Assembly (NCBI GenBank): GCA_016717145.1 | Contig: JADKGD010000076.1 | Location: 1 to 64,000, forward strand | DNA from: Saprospiraceae bacterium | GTDB taxonomy: Bacteria; Bacteroidota; Bacteroidia; Chitinophagales; Saprospiraceae | Direction of reading: 5' to 3' | Length of the DNA stretch: 64,000 nucleotides | Shown here: piece by piece, positions 17,601 through 28,493 of the stretch | How the letters are laid out: each line of letters opens with the position of its first letter | Numbering within the stretch: the stretch's first letter is position 1 | Made by a program: the position numbers and the translations under genes | The notes under the pieces: model-generated | Databases searched by the model: none | The model's input: the letters and a program-made list of their open reading frames with translations, nothing else | What the model was told of the DNA's origin: nothing

Positions 17601-20600
17601 TTAATTTGTTTTGATAAGTTTACCCGTTTTTATTTGCCCCCCGGTTTCAATTTCTATGAAGTAAGCGCCATTTAGCATATGGTTTACGTCAATGTCATTG
17701 ATGCCGGCTTTCAAGTCGACAGACCATTTTAATGGACCGCTTATACTTTGAATGATGGCTTTCCCGGGCAATGGAACATTTATTGTTAAAACATTTGAAA
17801 CAGGATTGGGATAAAACAACATATTAGCATTATTATTATCTTGGGTAGACGATTTGATGACATCTACACAATTACTAAAATAAGTACATTCTTTATAGCT
17901 GATGCTTAATTTATATTTGCCGGATTTTGTAACTACATACGTGGCACTATTTGCATCCGCAATAGGCACATCAACTCCGCTACTGCAATCAAACCATTGA
18001 TATATACCTCCCGGAACAATAAATGCTTTGAGTGAATCTTTTACTTTAAAAAATATAGGTGAAAAATTTATTATTTTAATGTCAAAAAACACTGTGCTGT
18101 CACATCCGTTTACCGATTTCAGAGATTCGGCAAATTTACCCTCATTAACATAAATATTGTTGCCCACTTGTATTGATCCCCCTTTACACAATTCAAACAG
18201 AGTGTCTATCTCATATCTTGGGTATACGTTTAGTACAATGTTTACGATGCTGTCACATCCATCACTTTTTGTAAACGTGTCGACAAGAGTCGCCGATTCT
18301 TTGTAAAAAATGTTATTGATCTTTACGCTATCTCCTTTGCAAAGTTTAATTTTTTCATTTAGAATAATGTGATTCCATCTTATCTTAGAGGTAACAATAC
18401 TGTCACAACCTTCACCTGAAGTAAATTTATCTACAAATATACCCGGGTTTTTATAGATGGAATTACCTACTTTAACAGTGTCTCCGGGACATATGGCGTA
18501 TTCAAAAGTTTGCGCAACATCCTGCAAAACAGTAAGATCCAATATGATAATACTATCACATCCATAAAGGTTTTTAAAGCCTATAGAATATAAACCAGTG
18601 TCATAATAAACGGAATCTCCAAACTTAACAGAATCACCGTTACAAATTCCTTCTTTGACAAAATACAATTTTTGAGATACAAAAACATCAGAAATGATTA
18701 TACTATCACAGCCATTTTTAGCATCTAAAGTGTCTTTATATATTCCTGTTGCCTTATAAATTTTTGGTCCGACAATAACTTCTGCACCTTCGCATATCAG
18801 ATATTTTTTTTGTTCTATTGCCGGTACTATCAGCACCCGGACATCAGAAAAGACAATGCTGTCACAACCTTTGGAATTCATTAGTGTGTCAATAAAATTA
18901 CCGGTCCTTTTATATACCTTATTGCCCACTTTTATACTGTCACCTTCACATAATGTATAGTCTTTTTGTGAGGTTGAAGTATTAAAAAAAGTTAAATTAG
19001 TAACCACTATGCTGTCACAGCCGGCTGAAGATTCCAGAATATTTGTATAAACACCTGATGCTGTATAGTTACTTGTACCAATAAGGTAGGATTGGCCTTG
19101 ACATAGACTGATAGTCTGACTGAAATTTGTTTCCAGAACTTTTACTTTCACTATCAGTAAATCTTCACAACCATTTTCTCCTGTTGATGATTGTATGTAA
19201 GTGCCACCTAAAGTATATGAAGCATTTCCAACGGTTATACTCTCGCCTTTACAAATGGTAACTTCTACATTTTCAATTTTTGAGGGCAGTAATTCTATAA
19301 TGGAGATAATCGTACTGTCACAACCGTGGATAGAAGAAAGGATGTCAACAAAACTTCCACCAAATGTATAATTAGAAGTACCAACTTTTATGGTATCACC
19401 ATTACATATCGTATATCTGTTGATATTGTTGAATTTGGGGAAAAGTCCTATTTCCGAGACAATAACACTATCGCACCCTGCCTTAGATATCAATGAATCC
19501 ACAAAAACACCAGCTGTTGTATATTTACTTTTGCCCACAAAAATAGTATCTCCCTGACACAAATCTATATTTTGATATATTAAACTATCTGTAAAAACTT
19601 TAATATTTATCTGCCTGCATTCAGAGTTTATAATACATCCCCCCGATCCTTTAAGGTAGTAATTGATACTTTTATTTAATACCTGATCAATAAAACTTCC
19701 ACTCGCAAAAGTGATATTTGAACAACTATCTTTTTGCCATGACCATTGTGAAGCACCATTCAAATACCCTTCAGTAATTTGGATCAAACCTCTGTCACCT
19801 TTGCAAACTTCAGGTCGCGGAACATTTACTACCTTTAAATAAGGGTTCACACAAATAAAATCATTTATCAGGTATGCATCAAGTCCTCCATTGGACAAAA
19901 TATTCAATTCACCTGAGGTGGGATCAAAATCGACAATGGCTCCAAATCCTCCTGTTGAGATCAGGTCACCATTCAGCTTGAGTCCGATGTCATTTATTTG
20001 ATCATTTGCTATTCCACCCCTTGCAAAATGTTCATTATAAGTTCCGTCCTGATTCAAAATTAAAACAAACATATCAGCACCACCATTGGACTCACTTTCA
20101 TTTTTTCGTTCAAAAGCAGTATTAAAATCTACCTTACCCCGATATAAACCACACAAGTAAGTAATACCGGTATTATTGACAAGCACCTGATTGCCCTGAT
20201 CATTTTGCGGTGAACCCATGCCATTGGCCCATATAGTGTTTCCATTCTGATCCAATTTTAATACAAAAATATCAGTCCCGCCTTTAGAGATAAGCTCCTG
20301 ATCAGAAAGCAGACCAAAAGAAACAGTTTCAGAATATTTGCCTGTAATGATTACATTTCGTTGTGCATCAGTAGTGACAGAATGACCGTAATCAACATTA
20401 GTACCTCCATAAGAATTTACCCATAAAAAATTTCCTGTTGCCGAAAGTTTTAAGACAAAGATGTCGGTTAATCCTTTAGTGTTAACTAAAGCTTCGCCAA
20501 TTCCTGGATCAAAATCCAGTACTTGCCTGTAATCTCCAGTCACATAAATATTATTCTGATTGTCTCTTGTGTGTTGGCTTACAAATTCATGATCACTTCC

Positions 20601-21275
20601 TCCGATCCTTTTGAGAAAAAGAGCTTGCCCTGTATTGCCATTCATTTTTAATATAAAAATATCATTACCCCCATTGCTAGCCAAATTAAACGGGGGGAAA
20701 AGAGAGGCGAAACTGGCATTACCTTCAAAATAGCCACTTATAACAAGCTCTTCTGCTAAGCCGGCGGTAACGGACTTGGCAGTAACCGCGATGTCAGATT
20801 CCAGTTTCCTTGCCCACAATAGTTCACCGTTGGTATTTAGTTTGACAATAAAAGAATTTAGTTTTTGGTTTGTTGAAGACAAAATCAATGATGTACCTAA
20901 AAACAAGCTATGCTGAAATGTTCCCACTATAAACAAATTGTCATCCAAATCAACAGACACATCATATGAGATGTCAGATTTGGTGCTGCCCAGTTGTTTT
21001 ACCCACTGTAAAATTCCAAGTGAGGTACTTTTTCGAATGAGTACATCGTCGGCCCCTTTGGATGTGAAAGAAAGGTTATTGGCCACAATAACGGTTCCCA
21101 TGAAGTTTGTAATATCAAAAATATTCTGATCTGAATCAATGGCTAACCCATTCCCATATTCGGCCGTTGTCCCTCCTATTTTATAGATCCATTTTAATTC
21201 CTGGCCCTGATTAGCACGTATAAACAGTAAAAAAAATATGACGCTGAAGTGTAACTTTAGTTGTTTCATTTGCAT
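17601..21275 (-). CDS. 1224-residue T9SS-exported protein with SBBP region and ten Cys-pair repeats
   Basis: A signal peptide (ending RANQGQ) is followed by an SBBP-like beta-propeller region (about 30-480), in which units such as YVTGDYRQVLDFDPG and ISKGGTDIFVLKLDQNGN recur. Residues about 567-1070 hold ten tandem repeats of roughly 50 residues with the pattern C-x-G-[DE]-[ST]-x5-x-Y-x3-G-x12-GCDS. Each repeat has two Cys, likely one disulphide. The C-terminal 75 residues are a T9SS type A sorting domain (LFYPNPVSNVLTINVP). It should be a surface-exposed or secreted adhesin-like protein. No enzymatic motif is seen. trmN6 follows on the same strand after 47 nt. Confidence 0.85.
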   Translation of the reverse strand: MQMKQLKLHFSVIFFLLFIRANQGQELKWIYKIGGTTAEYGNGLAIDSDQNIFDITNFMGTVIVANNLSFTSKGADDVLIRKSTSLGILQWVKQLGSTKSDISYDVSVDLDDNLFIVGTFQHSLFLGTSLILSSTNQKLNSFIVKLNTNGELLWARKLESDIAVTAKSVTAGLAEELVISGYFEGNASFASLFPPFNLASNGGNDIFILKMNGNTGQALFLKRIGGSDHEFVSQHTRDNQNNIYVTGDYRQVLDFDPGIGEALVNTKGLTDIFVLKLSATGNFLWVNSYGGTNVDYGHSVTTDAQRNVIITGKYSETVSFGLLSDQELISKGGTDIFVLKLDQNGNTIWANGMGSPQNDQGNQVLVNNTGITYLCGLYRGKVDFNTAFERKNESESNGGADMFVLILNQDGTYNEHFARGGIANDQINDIGLKLNGDLISTGGFGAIVDFDPTSGELNILSNGGLDAYLINDFICVNPYLKVVNVPRPEVCKGDRGLIQITEGYLNGASQWSWQKDSCSNITFASGSFIDQVLNKSINYYLKGSGGCIINSECRQINIKVFTDSLIYQNIDLCQGDTIFVGKSKYTTAGVFVDSLISKAGCDSVIVSEIGLFPKFNNINRYTICNGDTIKVGTSNYTFGGSFVDILSSIHGCDSTIISIIELLPSKIENVEVTICKGESITVGNASYTLGGTYIQSSTGENGCEDLLIVKVKVLETNFSQTISLCQGQSYLIGTSNYTASGVYTNILESSAGCDSIVVTNLTFFNTSTSQKDYTLCEGDSIKVGNKVYKRTGNFIDTLMNSKGCDSIVFSDVRVLIVPAIEQKKYLICEGAEVIVGPKIYKATGIYKDTLDAKNGCDSIIISDVFVSQKLYFVKEGICNGDSVKFGDSVYYDTGLYSIGFKNLYGCDSIIILDLTVLQDVAQTFEYAICPGDTVKVGNSIYKNPGIFVDKFTSGEGCDSIVTSKIRWNHIILNEKIKLCKGDSVKINNIFYKESATLVDTFTKSDGCDSIVNIVLNVYPRYEIDTLFELCKGGSIQVGNNIYVNEGKFAESLKSVNGCDSTVFFDIKIINFSPIFFKVKDSLKAFIVPGGIYQWFDCSSGVDVPIADANSATYVVTKSGKYKLSISYKECTYFSNCVDVIKSSTQDNNNANMLFYPNPVSNVLTINVPLPGKAIIQSISGPLKWSVDLKAGINDIDVNHMLNGAYFIEIETGGQIKTGKLIKTN

Positions 21276-21485
21276 ACCGATATTAAAGTAATAAAGTTAG
21301 TAAACAAGTACAACCAAAACTATGCCGTAATTCAAAATATAGGGAGCCGGATGAATCTGAAATTTCTTAAATTTACGTATTATATTTGAGTGAAAACTAA
21401 GTAGACTCATCATGAGCGCATTCCTTATTTCATAAAATCAATCACCTAAGGTTAGAAATACAATATAAGTGGGATATAAATACAA

Positions 21486-21517
21486 AAATGGTGGGCAACT
21501 TACGTAACCCACCATTT
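21486..21517 (-). terminator. Terminator of the SusC/SusD operon
   Basis: A perfect AAATGGTGGG/CCCACCATTT stem with a 12-nt loop, followed on the minus strand by a T-rich TTTTTGTATTTAT tail. It lies 47 nt after the stop of the last operon gene at 21564. Apart from this nothing is seen in 21276-21563. Confidence 0.75.
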
Positions 21518-21563
21518 CAATTTTTGTTTAAATATTCAGATCAACAACTGATTGACCAATGAA

Positions 21564-22382
21564 TTATTTTTTCTTCAATACAATTGTTGCCGGACCATAA
21601 CTTGTACCATTTGCATCACTATGGACGATCGTAACTGATATCGATTTCTCACAAGTGTTGACAGCACTAGCGGCTTCATCAATATCTCCCAAAAATACGG
21701 TAAGCGGAGGCAAGTCATAACTACAATACTCTTGTTTAGTTCCAAAAATACCAAAAGTCTCAGGATCAACATTTAACAGTATTGGCTTTGCATTTGCACC
21801 ACAATTATATTTGAAACTTAGGACATTACTACCTTCATCAGCAACACTGATCGTACTGCCTACTGACCAGTCAGCCCATCCATCAGATACAACCGTATAA
21901 TCCCCAACAAAATCACTGTGTACGTATTCAGGACAACCGCCTACATTTTTGATAACTACTTCCATTGTCTTTTTGAGCGGTAATCCAAGAGGATAGTTAC
22001 TAGTTAGCGTTATGAAGATAGATTCATCACCTTCTAAAAATACATCAGAATTAATTTGTAACTGGAAAGAACCTGCTCTTTGCAAAGTTGCAACACTGAC
22101 GGAATGGGAAGGCAAAGCATAATCCACATCTTCAGTTGCAGTAGATTTAGCTTCATGTGCAATATCTAAAGTAAATTCTACGATTTGTTTCTCGTCAAAA
22201 GTAAAATTAAAAGTATATACTGAGTCTGTTTCAGGTAATTCAATTTTATCTGGTAAACCTAAAACACTAAACTCTTCAAACTTGGTAACTGTAGAAATGT
22301 CAGTTGCTTCTTCTGAGCAAGACATCACAAAACAGCTTACCAAAATTGCTATGAATGTGATTTTATTAAATCTTATTTTCAT
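21564..22382 (-). CDS. Outer-membrane lipoprotein with Calx-beta-like domain (SusE/F position)
   Basis: A 272-residue SPII lipoprotein (lipobox VMSC, Cys at about 22). The N-terminal half has a Calx-beta-like sandwich: VDYALPSHSVSVATLQ followed by DVFLEGDESIFITLTS, the usual acidic loop of such domains. The C-terminal half (from about 150) is a second beta domain with four Cys. It is the last gene of the SusC/SusD operon, 29 nt after the previous lipoprotein. By position it would be a SusE/SusF-like accessory binding protein at the cell surface; its ligand is unknown. Confidence 0.75.
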   Translation of the reverse strand: MKIRFNKITFIAILVSCFVMSCSEEATDISTVTKFEEFSVLGLPDKIELPETDSVYTFNFTFDEKQIVEFTLDIAHEAKSTATEDVDYALPSHSVSVATLQRAGSFQLQINSDVFLEGDESIFITLTSNYPLGLPLKKTMEVVIKNVGGCPEYVHSDFVGDYTVVSDGWADWSVGSTISVADEGSNVLSFKYNCGANAKPILLNVDPETFGIFGTKQEYCSYDLPPLTVFLGDIDEAASAVNTCEKSISVTIVHSDANGTSYGPATIVLKKK

Positions 22383-22411
22383 TTTTTGATTAATTTATAA
22401 ATGATTAAATC

Positions 22412-23317
22412 TTATTTCTTTTGCAGAACTTCGTAAAATTCCCTCTCTCCATTAGCAGAAGTGTACCCATATGTCAATTTGATGATATGCTTACCACCTA
22501 CAGGATCAGGAATCAATACATTGGATCCTGCGCATGGGACATTTGTAAAAGCGCCTGGAAAAGTTTTACATCCAGTAGCAAATAATCCTGAATATATCGC
22601 ACCATTCACTAAAATAGGCACATCAATGCTATTGTTAGAAAAGTCTACCTTAAAATTAAATGATTTTCCTACCCAATCATCAAAAGGACCCCAAGCATCA
22701 GGATGTGAAAAAGTGGTCTCATCTACCGAACCTATAAATCTCTCAGCACCATCCCAGCCATCTCTCAGCACATTTATTCTGTAATACTTGGATTCAATCA
22801 CGGTATATATACCCGCATATATACTCAATACACCAACATTTACTGCACCTGGCAAATTAACCACCCCTTGTGCAGTTTCCCCTTCGAAACTAAGTTTCCA
22901 ACCTGAACCCACAGCAAGCGTTTTGTCATCTGCAGGCAATGGTGCGCCACCTATCGTTATACCATTTTTAAGGTCAGCATATGTCAATTTTTCAGAAAAA
23001 TTAGTTTTAGCGTCATTTCCGACGTTGAAACTTTTTAATAATGTTTTACTAGATACTAACCCAGTTTTGGCATCAGTGAATACGCTGTAAACATTGACTT
23101 TAGTTACTTTCTTGACGCCATTTATTAATGCAAACTTTAAGTCGTAACTTGGTGTTCCACCTTGAAATTGTACTACTTGCGTTTCTATCTGCAGTGATGC
23201 ATCAGTTATCTTTTGTGTAAGTCCTGTACCGTACTGCACTAAGTCTTCTTTACCGCAAGATGCGATTAAAAAAATAGCAAATACAGGTAGGATTAATTTT
23301 AATATTAAATTCTTCAT
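22412..23317 (-). CDS. Surface lipoprotein of a SusC/SusD locus, unknown ligand
   Basis: A 301-residue lipoprotein (MKNLILKLILPVFAIFLIASCGKED, in two runs; Cys at 21). The body is beta-rich, with the Gly/Asn/Asp-rich segments typical of SusE-like binding lipoproteins, such as YYRINVLRDGWDG near residue 180. It sits 22 nt after the SusD-like gene and 29 nt before the Calx-beta lipoprotein, so it belongs to the same operon. No catalytic motif is seen. I infer a substrate-binding or scaffold role from position only. Confidence 0.7.
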   Translation of the reverse strand: MKNLILKLILPVFAIFLIASCGKEDLVQYGTGLTQKITDASLQIETQVVQFQGGTPSYDLKFALINGVKKVTKVNVYSVFTDAKTGLVSSKTLLKSFNVGNDAKTNFSEKLTYADLKNGITIGGAPLPADDKTLAVGSGWKLSFEGETAQGVVNLPGAVNVGVLSIYAGIYTVIESKYYRINVLRDGWDGAERFIGSVDETTFSHPDAWGPFDDWVGKSFNFKVDFSNNSIDVPILVNGAIYSGLFATGCKTFPGAFTNVPCAGSNVLIPDPVGGKHIIKLTYGYTSANGEREFYEVLQKK

Positions 23318-23339
23318 TATTTTTATTATTTTATTTTTA

Positions 23340-24794
23340 TTAATTATCCCAGAATACTTTATCTGTTACTTTTCTACCTTTAGGAGAATTAGGGTTAAAA
23401 CTCAATTCTGTCTGAGGATACAATCTAATAGTTGGAAACACATTAGTTCCCAACACTGTACGGGTCGGAGTGGTAAAAATACCATTGCCGGTATCTGTAA
23501 AAATTTTAGTGCCTGGTATATCAAATCTTCTTGTTTCAATCCAACCTTCTGCTTCCTGCAGACCACACATAGATATCCATTTTTGAACAGCAAGAGCGCC
23601 AATTTTTGCATCAAAACTAAAACTTTGCTCATATACTGCATCTGTTGTTAAGTAAGCCGCTGCATCTGTAGCACCAATATACGAAAAATGTGCTGTTACT
23701 GCATTATCATACATTGTCTTGTCATTATCAGCCGTTCCGTACCTTAATGCTGCTTCTGCTCTTAGGAACATAACTTCCCAATGGCTCATAAGGATAACAT
23801 CATTTGTAGGCCCATAAGCAACTACTGATGGCTTACTAAAGTCAGCAGGCTTTGGTGATATAAGATCATTGATATTACCTTGTGCTAAGCCTACAATGGT
23901 ATTTGTAGCTGCAGCAGGATTAAAAAGAACACCTGCTCTTGGATCATTAAGTTTAGCCAAAACCGTGGTAAGTGATTTACTGGCTACATAAAACATTCCT
24001 ATTCCTGATTCTGCACCACCATATTGAGGATTCCAATTATTTGTAGCGCCCCCAACGAAAGGAACTTTAGCCATTTCATCCTGACTGTTTATAAATGAAG
24101 CACTGGATACCAATGCTTTTATCTTAGCAGCAATACTTGCATCTCCGGAATTTGATTGTCGCACTAAAATTTTTAACTTTAAGGAGTTGCCAAATTTTGC
24201 CCATTTTGAGACATCTCCACCATATATTAAGTCTTCAGCGCCCAATGCACCTCCTTTTTCTAAATTCGCTAATGCTGCATCTATTTTTACTAACAAATCA
24301 TCATAAATAGATTTTGCACTATCATACTTTGGCGTTAAAATAGCCCCATCTTCAATTGCACCTCTCAATGCCTCTGAATAAGGTATATCTCCATATAAAT
24401 CGACCAAAGTCTGATAAATATTTGCAGTCAGAATTTGTGCCGCACCTGATTGAGCCGGGCTACCATTTTTAATTACAAAACTTAGATCAGATAATGATTG
24501 CTGATATGATCTACCCCATTCGGTGTTAAAATCAGTAGGCTCAAAAAAGTATCGCTCGTGGTCAAGAATGGCCACACCGGGACCACCTGCCCAATATTGT
24601 GCCATTAAGGCACATTGCTCATTAATATTATCATCCAGAGCTATGGCATAATAACCTATACCTGAAGTTAAGACTTCTTGTGGCCTGGCAGATGGTGAAT
24701 TGTTAGGGTCCACATTTAATTCAGCCAGATTATCTCCACATGACGAGATAAAAGCAATAAATGAAACCAGGATAAAAAATTTATATATTTTCAT
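23340..24794 (-). CDS. SusD/RagB-family nutrient-binding outer-membrane lipoprotein
   Basis: A 484-residue lipoprotein with an FISSCG lipobox and the N-terminal LNVDPNNSPSARPQEVLTSG signature of the SusD-like 2 group. Helical TPR-like stretches follow (residues about 40-250, e.g. ANIYQTLVDLYGDIPYSEAL), then the C-terminal EAEGWIETRRFDIPGT and LYPQTELSFNPN motifs. SusD proteins lid the SusC TonB-dependent transporter and capture substrate outside the cell. It lies 11 nt behind the SusC-like gene. The substrate cannot be told, and no glycoside hydrolase or peptidase is part of this operon. Confidence 0.9.
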   Translation of the reverse strand: MKIYKFFILVSFIAFISSCGDNLAELNVDPNNSPSARPQEVLTSGIGYYAIALDDNINEQCALMAQYWAGGPGVAILDHERYFFEPTDFNTEWGRSYQQSLSDLSFVIKNGSPAQSGAAQILTANIYQTLVDLYGDIPYSEALRGAIEDGAILTPKYDSAKSIYDDLLVKIDAALANLEKGGALGAEDLIYGGDVSKWAKFGNSLKLKILVRQSNSGDASIAAKIKALVSSASFINSQDEMAKVPFVGGATNNWNPQYGGAESGIGMFYVASKSLTTVLAKLNDPRAGVLFNPAAATNTIVGLAQGNINDLISPKPADFSKPSVVAYGPTNDVILMSHWEVMFLRAEAALRYGTADNDKTMYDNAVTAHFSYIGATDAAAYLTTDAVYEQSFSFDAKIGALAVQKWISMCGLQEAEGWIETRRFDIPGTKIFTDTGNGIFTTPTRTVLGTNVFPTIRLYPQTELSFNPNSPKGRKVTDKVFWDN

Positions 24795-24805
24795 ATTAAT
24801 TAATT

Positions 24806-27800
24806 TTAAAATTGAATATTAAGGTTAAACCCAAAACTTCTTGAAGGAGGCGTTTGTGATGACTCGACTCCTATGACGTTTTGTGCAACTGTACCAGGAC
24901 CATTTACTTCCGGGTCAGCAAAAGTATTGTTTTTGTCAAGCCAAAACTTAAGGTTTCTTGCATATAATCCTATAGATGCACGACCCATTCTCAAAGAATT
25001 GGTAAATGAAACTGGTATATCATACGTCAATCCAACGTCTCTTAATTTGATAAACCCGCCATCGATTACATTTCTACCCCAGTTACCATCATCTATGTAA
25101 GCATTGGCAAGAGTAGGTACCGTGTTTGGAGCATAAGTGACATTACCATTTGCTTCAGTTGTAGCTACTACACTATTAGGAATGATAAAAGGTTTTCTAT
25201 CACCTATTAAAGTAGTACTGGCTGTTCCATTAAACTCTGTATAAAATTTTGTAGTGGAAAATATCTGACCACCTTTTCTTACATCAAATAATACATTTAA
25301 GCTTAGGTTTTTGTAACCTATTCTGGAAGTCAGGCCGCCCATCCAATCAGGTTGAACGTTACCTATTGGACCTGCTATAGCAGAATATACTGGCAATCCT
25401 CCCGCTACAATAGGATTTCCACTTGGATCAAATGTAGCAATTTGACCTTTCCATGTACCGTAAGGTTTACCTTCTTCTGCAACTAATGTAACACCTCTAC
25501 CGGTATCATACATAACCAATTCATCTGTTTCATCAGATATTTTTACGACTTTGTTTGTATTTTTTGCAAAATTTACGCCAATTTCAAATCTAAAGCCCTT
25601 TGGATTTGAAAATGGTTTATAATTTAAACTCACTTCATGTCCTTTATTTGTGATTTGCCCTACATTCTTAGAAGTGTTACCAAAACCAGAAGTGGTAGGT
25701 AAGCTAACCGTAACGATCTGATTATTGTGATTTGAAGCATAATATGTATATGCAAGTGTCAATTTATCACCAAAAAATCCTGCATCAAAACCTAATTCAA
25801 GTGTAGTAGTCAATTCAGGTTTAAGCCAGGTTACCAATTTGGTTTCCTTTCGAGAAACCAGTTTGACCATTTAATGGGAAGTTGATATCATAAATATCTC
25901 CATTGACTACTGCAACAGGATTACCTAGATATACAGATTGTAGCAAATACGTACCTGCGTCTTTACCAGTAGTTCCGTAACTAGCTCTAGCCTTTAAGTA
26001 ATTTAAACTTGATTTATCAAGCTTGAGTATTTCAGACAATACAGCTGAAGCACCTACAGCCTGGTAAAAGAAAGATTGATTAGCTACAGGTAAAGTAGAT
26101 GAGTAATCCTTTCTTGCAGAATATTCAAGAAAAACCTTGTTTTCATAATTCACTCCTGCATTTCCTAAAAATCCCATTATCCTATACTTATTGTCTAATT
26201 GAGTAGACTTAGATTGATTGAGTGAATTACCAAGATTGTATACTTTTGGAACTACCAATCCACCTTGAGTTTCAGCTGTCAGCTGAGAAGATGTTCTGTC
26301 AAAATAATTATATCCGACTGTAGTACTTAGATTCCATTTACCTGCATTGTCTAATGTTGTATTATACGAAGCTGTAGCTGTTAAATCCAAATTTTTTGTA
26401 TTCTGATCTCTTCTTAAATAAGCACCGGAACTTTTTTGTCTGTTCTCCCTCTCCACAAGATGAAGGTTATCCTCCCAAATCAAATGATTTTCATATTTAT
26501 ATTGTGGAGTAGTTTGATTTATTTCAGTACCCACTACATTTGCACCTACTCTCGCATTTAAATTAAACCCTTTAAATAACTTATAATTCAATGAAAAATT
26601 ACCTAAAAGGTTATTTATTTTACCGTTGTTGGTATATTCATTGGCAATAAAATAAGGGTTTATAGTATATGTACCATAGTATCCACCAAAACTATGGAAT
26701 GGATTATTATAATCTCTAAGTTCACCATAAGGTATATTTACAGGAGCTTGTAGTGCACTTGCATAGGCATTTTGACCCTCAAATGCTCTTGATCCTTCTT
26801 GAGTTGTATTTTGATTGATGTTAGCATAAGTTACACCAAATTCTGAACTTAGTTTTTCAGAGAATTTAGCTGTTGCTCTTAAAGTTATATTGTTTCTATT
26901 ATAATCCGTATTATCCAAAATACCCTTTTGATTTGTATTGGCAAAAGAAGCATAATAAGTAAATCCTTCACTACCTCCGGAAAGAGCAATATTATTTGTA
27001 TTTGTACGACCAGTCCTAAATAAATTTTCAAGCTGATTAGGCACTGCTGAATAAGGTCGGGACAGATATTCCACTTTGCCATCTCCATCAGTATCAATTG
27101 GACTTGTCCACGGTCTTACTACTCCATCAAATGCCGGTCCCCATGAAAAATTTTCTCCTGAATCAAGATTAGTCGTACCATCCGGGTTGATAAGACCTTG
27201 ACCAAACTTGTCTTGTCTTTTCATCAAAACATATGCCTTTTCTATGGAAGAGGATGAATTAAATGAAATTTTAGGTTTGCCTTTTCCTCCTTTTTTGGTT
27301 GTATACAATACAACTCCGGAAGCACCTCTTGAACCATAAAGTGATGTGGCAGAAGGTCCTTTCAGGATGGTTACAGACTCGATGTCATTTGGATTTAAAT
27401 CATTTGATCTATTTCCATAATCTGAATATCCACCTTCTCCTGCTCCAAGTCCTCCTATTGAAGAATTATTATCAATAGGAATACCATCTACAACAATCAA
27501 TGCATTGTTATTTCCAGTCAATGATGCTTCAGCTCTTAGGACGATTTTACTAGATGCACCTACTGAACCTGAACCTGTGGTAATTCTTACACCAGCAGTT
27601 TTACCTCTTAGTGCTTCCAAGGCATTCTTATTAGGCAAAGCCATAAGATCATCAGATTTTACGGTTTGATTTGCATAAGCAACACTTCTTGAATTCCTGT
27701 TGATACCAAGTCCAACGACAACTATTTCTTCCAATAGCTTGCCCTCAGCAAGCGCTACATTGACTACACCGGAAGCGTCAATAGCTATATCCTGTGTTTC

Positions 27801-28030
27801 ATAACCGGTATAGCTAATTTCAAGCATTGTTGTTCCATTAGGAACTTTGAGCGAAAACATTCCATCCAAATCGGTAATTGTCCCTACCTCATTTGAATTT
27901 TTGCAACTACATTGGCTCCAATGAGCGGGTCGCCAGCTGAGTCCGTGACCTTGCCGGAAACCATTGTTGGCCCAAAAGTCATACTTACACCACATAGCAG
28001 TATAAAGAATGATAATAAGACGTGTTTCAT
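24806..28030 (-). pseudogene. SusC/RagA-family TonB-linked outer-membrane transporter, two frameshifts
   Basis: Three pieces rebuild a protein of about 1074 residues: the signal peptide and start of the carboxypeptidase-regulatory-like domain (from ATG 28030), a long plug and barrel part (to about 25830), and the last third of the barrel (to 24806). Plug motifs include LRGKTAGVRITTGSGSV and IVVDGIPIDNNS. The first break is an A run one base short (27898-27902 on the plus strand); the second, near 25826-25832, lies in ...GNQIGN/LKPELTTT... The protein would import SusD-captured substrate with TonB energy. Both breaks are small indels, so sequencing error is a live alternative. It heads the four-gene operon. 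Confidence 0.85.
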
Positions 28031-28097
28031 ACTAAAAATTGTTTTGTTAGTAAATAACTTAAAAAAAATTATATATCATAAAAAGATATATGAAAGG

Positions 28098-28105
28098 CAA
28101 ATATA
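28098..28105 (-). promoter_or_regulatory. -7 box TATATTTG for the SusC operon
   Basis: The minus strand reads TATATTTG, matching TAnnTTTG, 68 nt before the SusC ATG. No good -33 TTTG is seen at the usual spacing. This is a candidate only. Confidence 0.4.
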
Positions 28106-28493
28106 ATCACATTGTCCATGCGAAAAAATATATTACCACAAATTATTTAACGAAAAATTAACACACTCTGCTGCTTGCTAAATTACACCTATTAATATAT
28201 ATTTTAATTTAATGTATTATATTTTGACATATAACTATTTATATAACTTAAAAACCCTATAAAAACATACGAAAAAATCACTGGTTAATTTTAAGTTAAT
28301 TTCGCATTTTTAAATACAATTGTAAAATTCAGTTAAATTTTATCCCATTTTATCCTTTAACCTTCAAAAAATATGTTTCTTTAAAAAATTAAAATTTGTT
28401 CTCGTGGTAAATTATTTGATTTTTATTATAATTTTGTCTTGGTTTGAGTATGCAATGAAGTATTTATTTTAAAAGTTTGTTTAATAATAGGCT
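28106..28493. other. AT-rich divergent intergenic region with a plus-strand -7 candidate
   Basis: No gene is seen between the SusC promoter and the gene at 28494. The region is very AT-rich. TAATTTTG at 28429-28436 matches TAnnTTTG and is the best -7 candidate for the plus-strand cluster starting at 28494; a -33 element at normal spacing is not apparent. Confidence 0.4.

Noticed and set aside
18060..19580. Regular repeats in the DNA of the large protein, at first like a CRISPR-type array
   Set aside because: The period is about 150 nt in phase with codons and the repeats are conserved at protein level only; it is a coding repeat.
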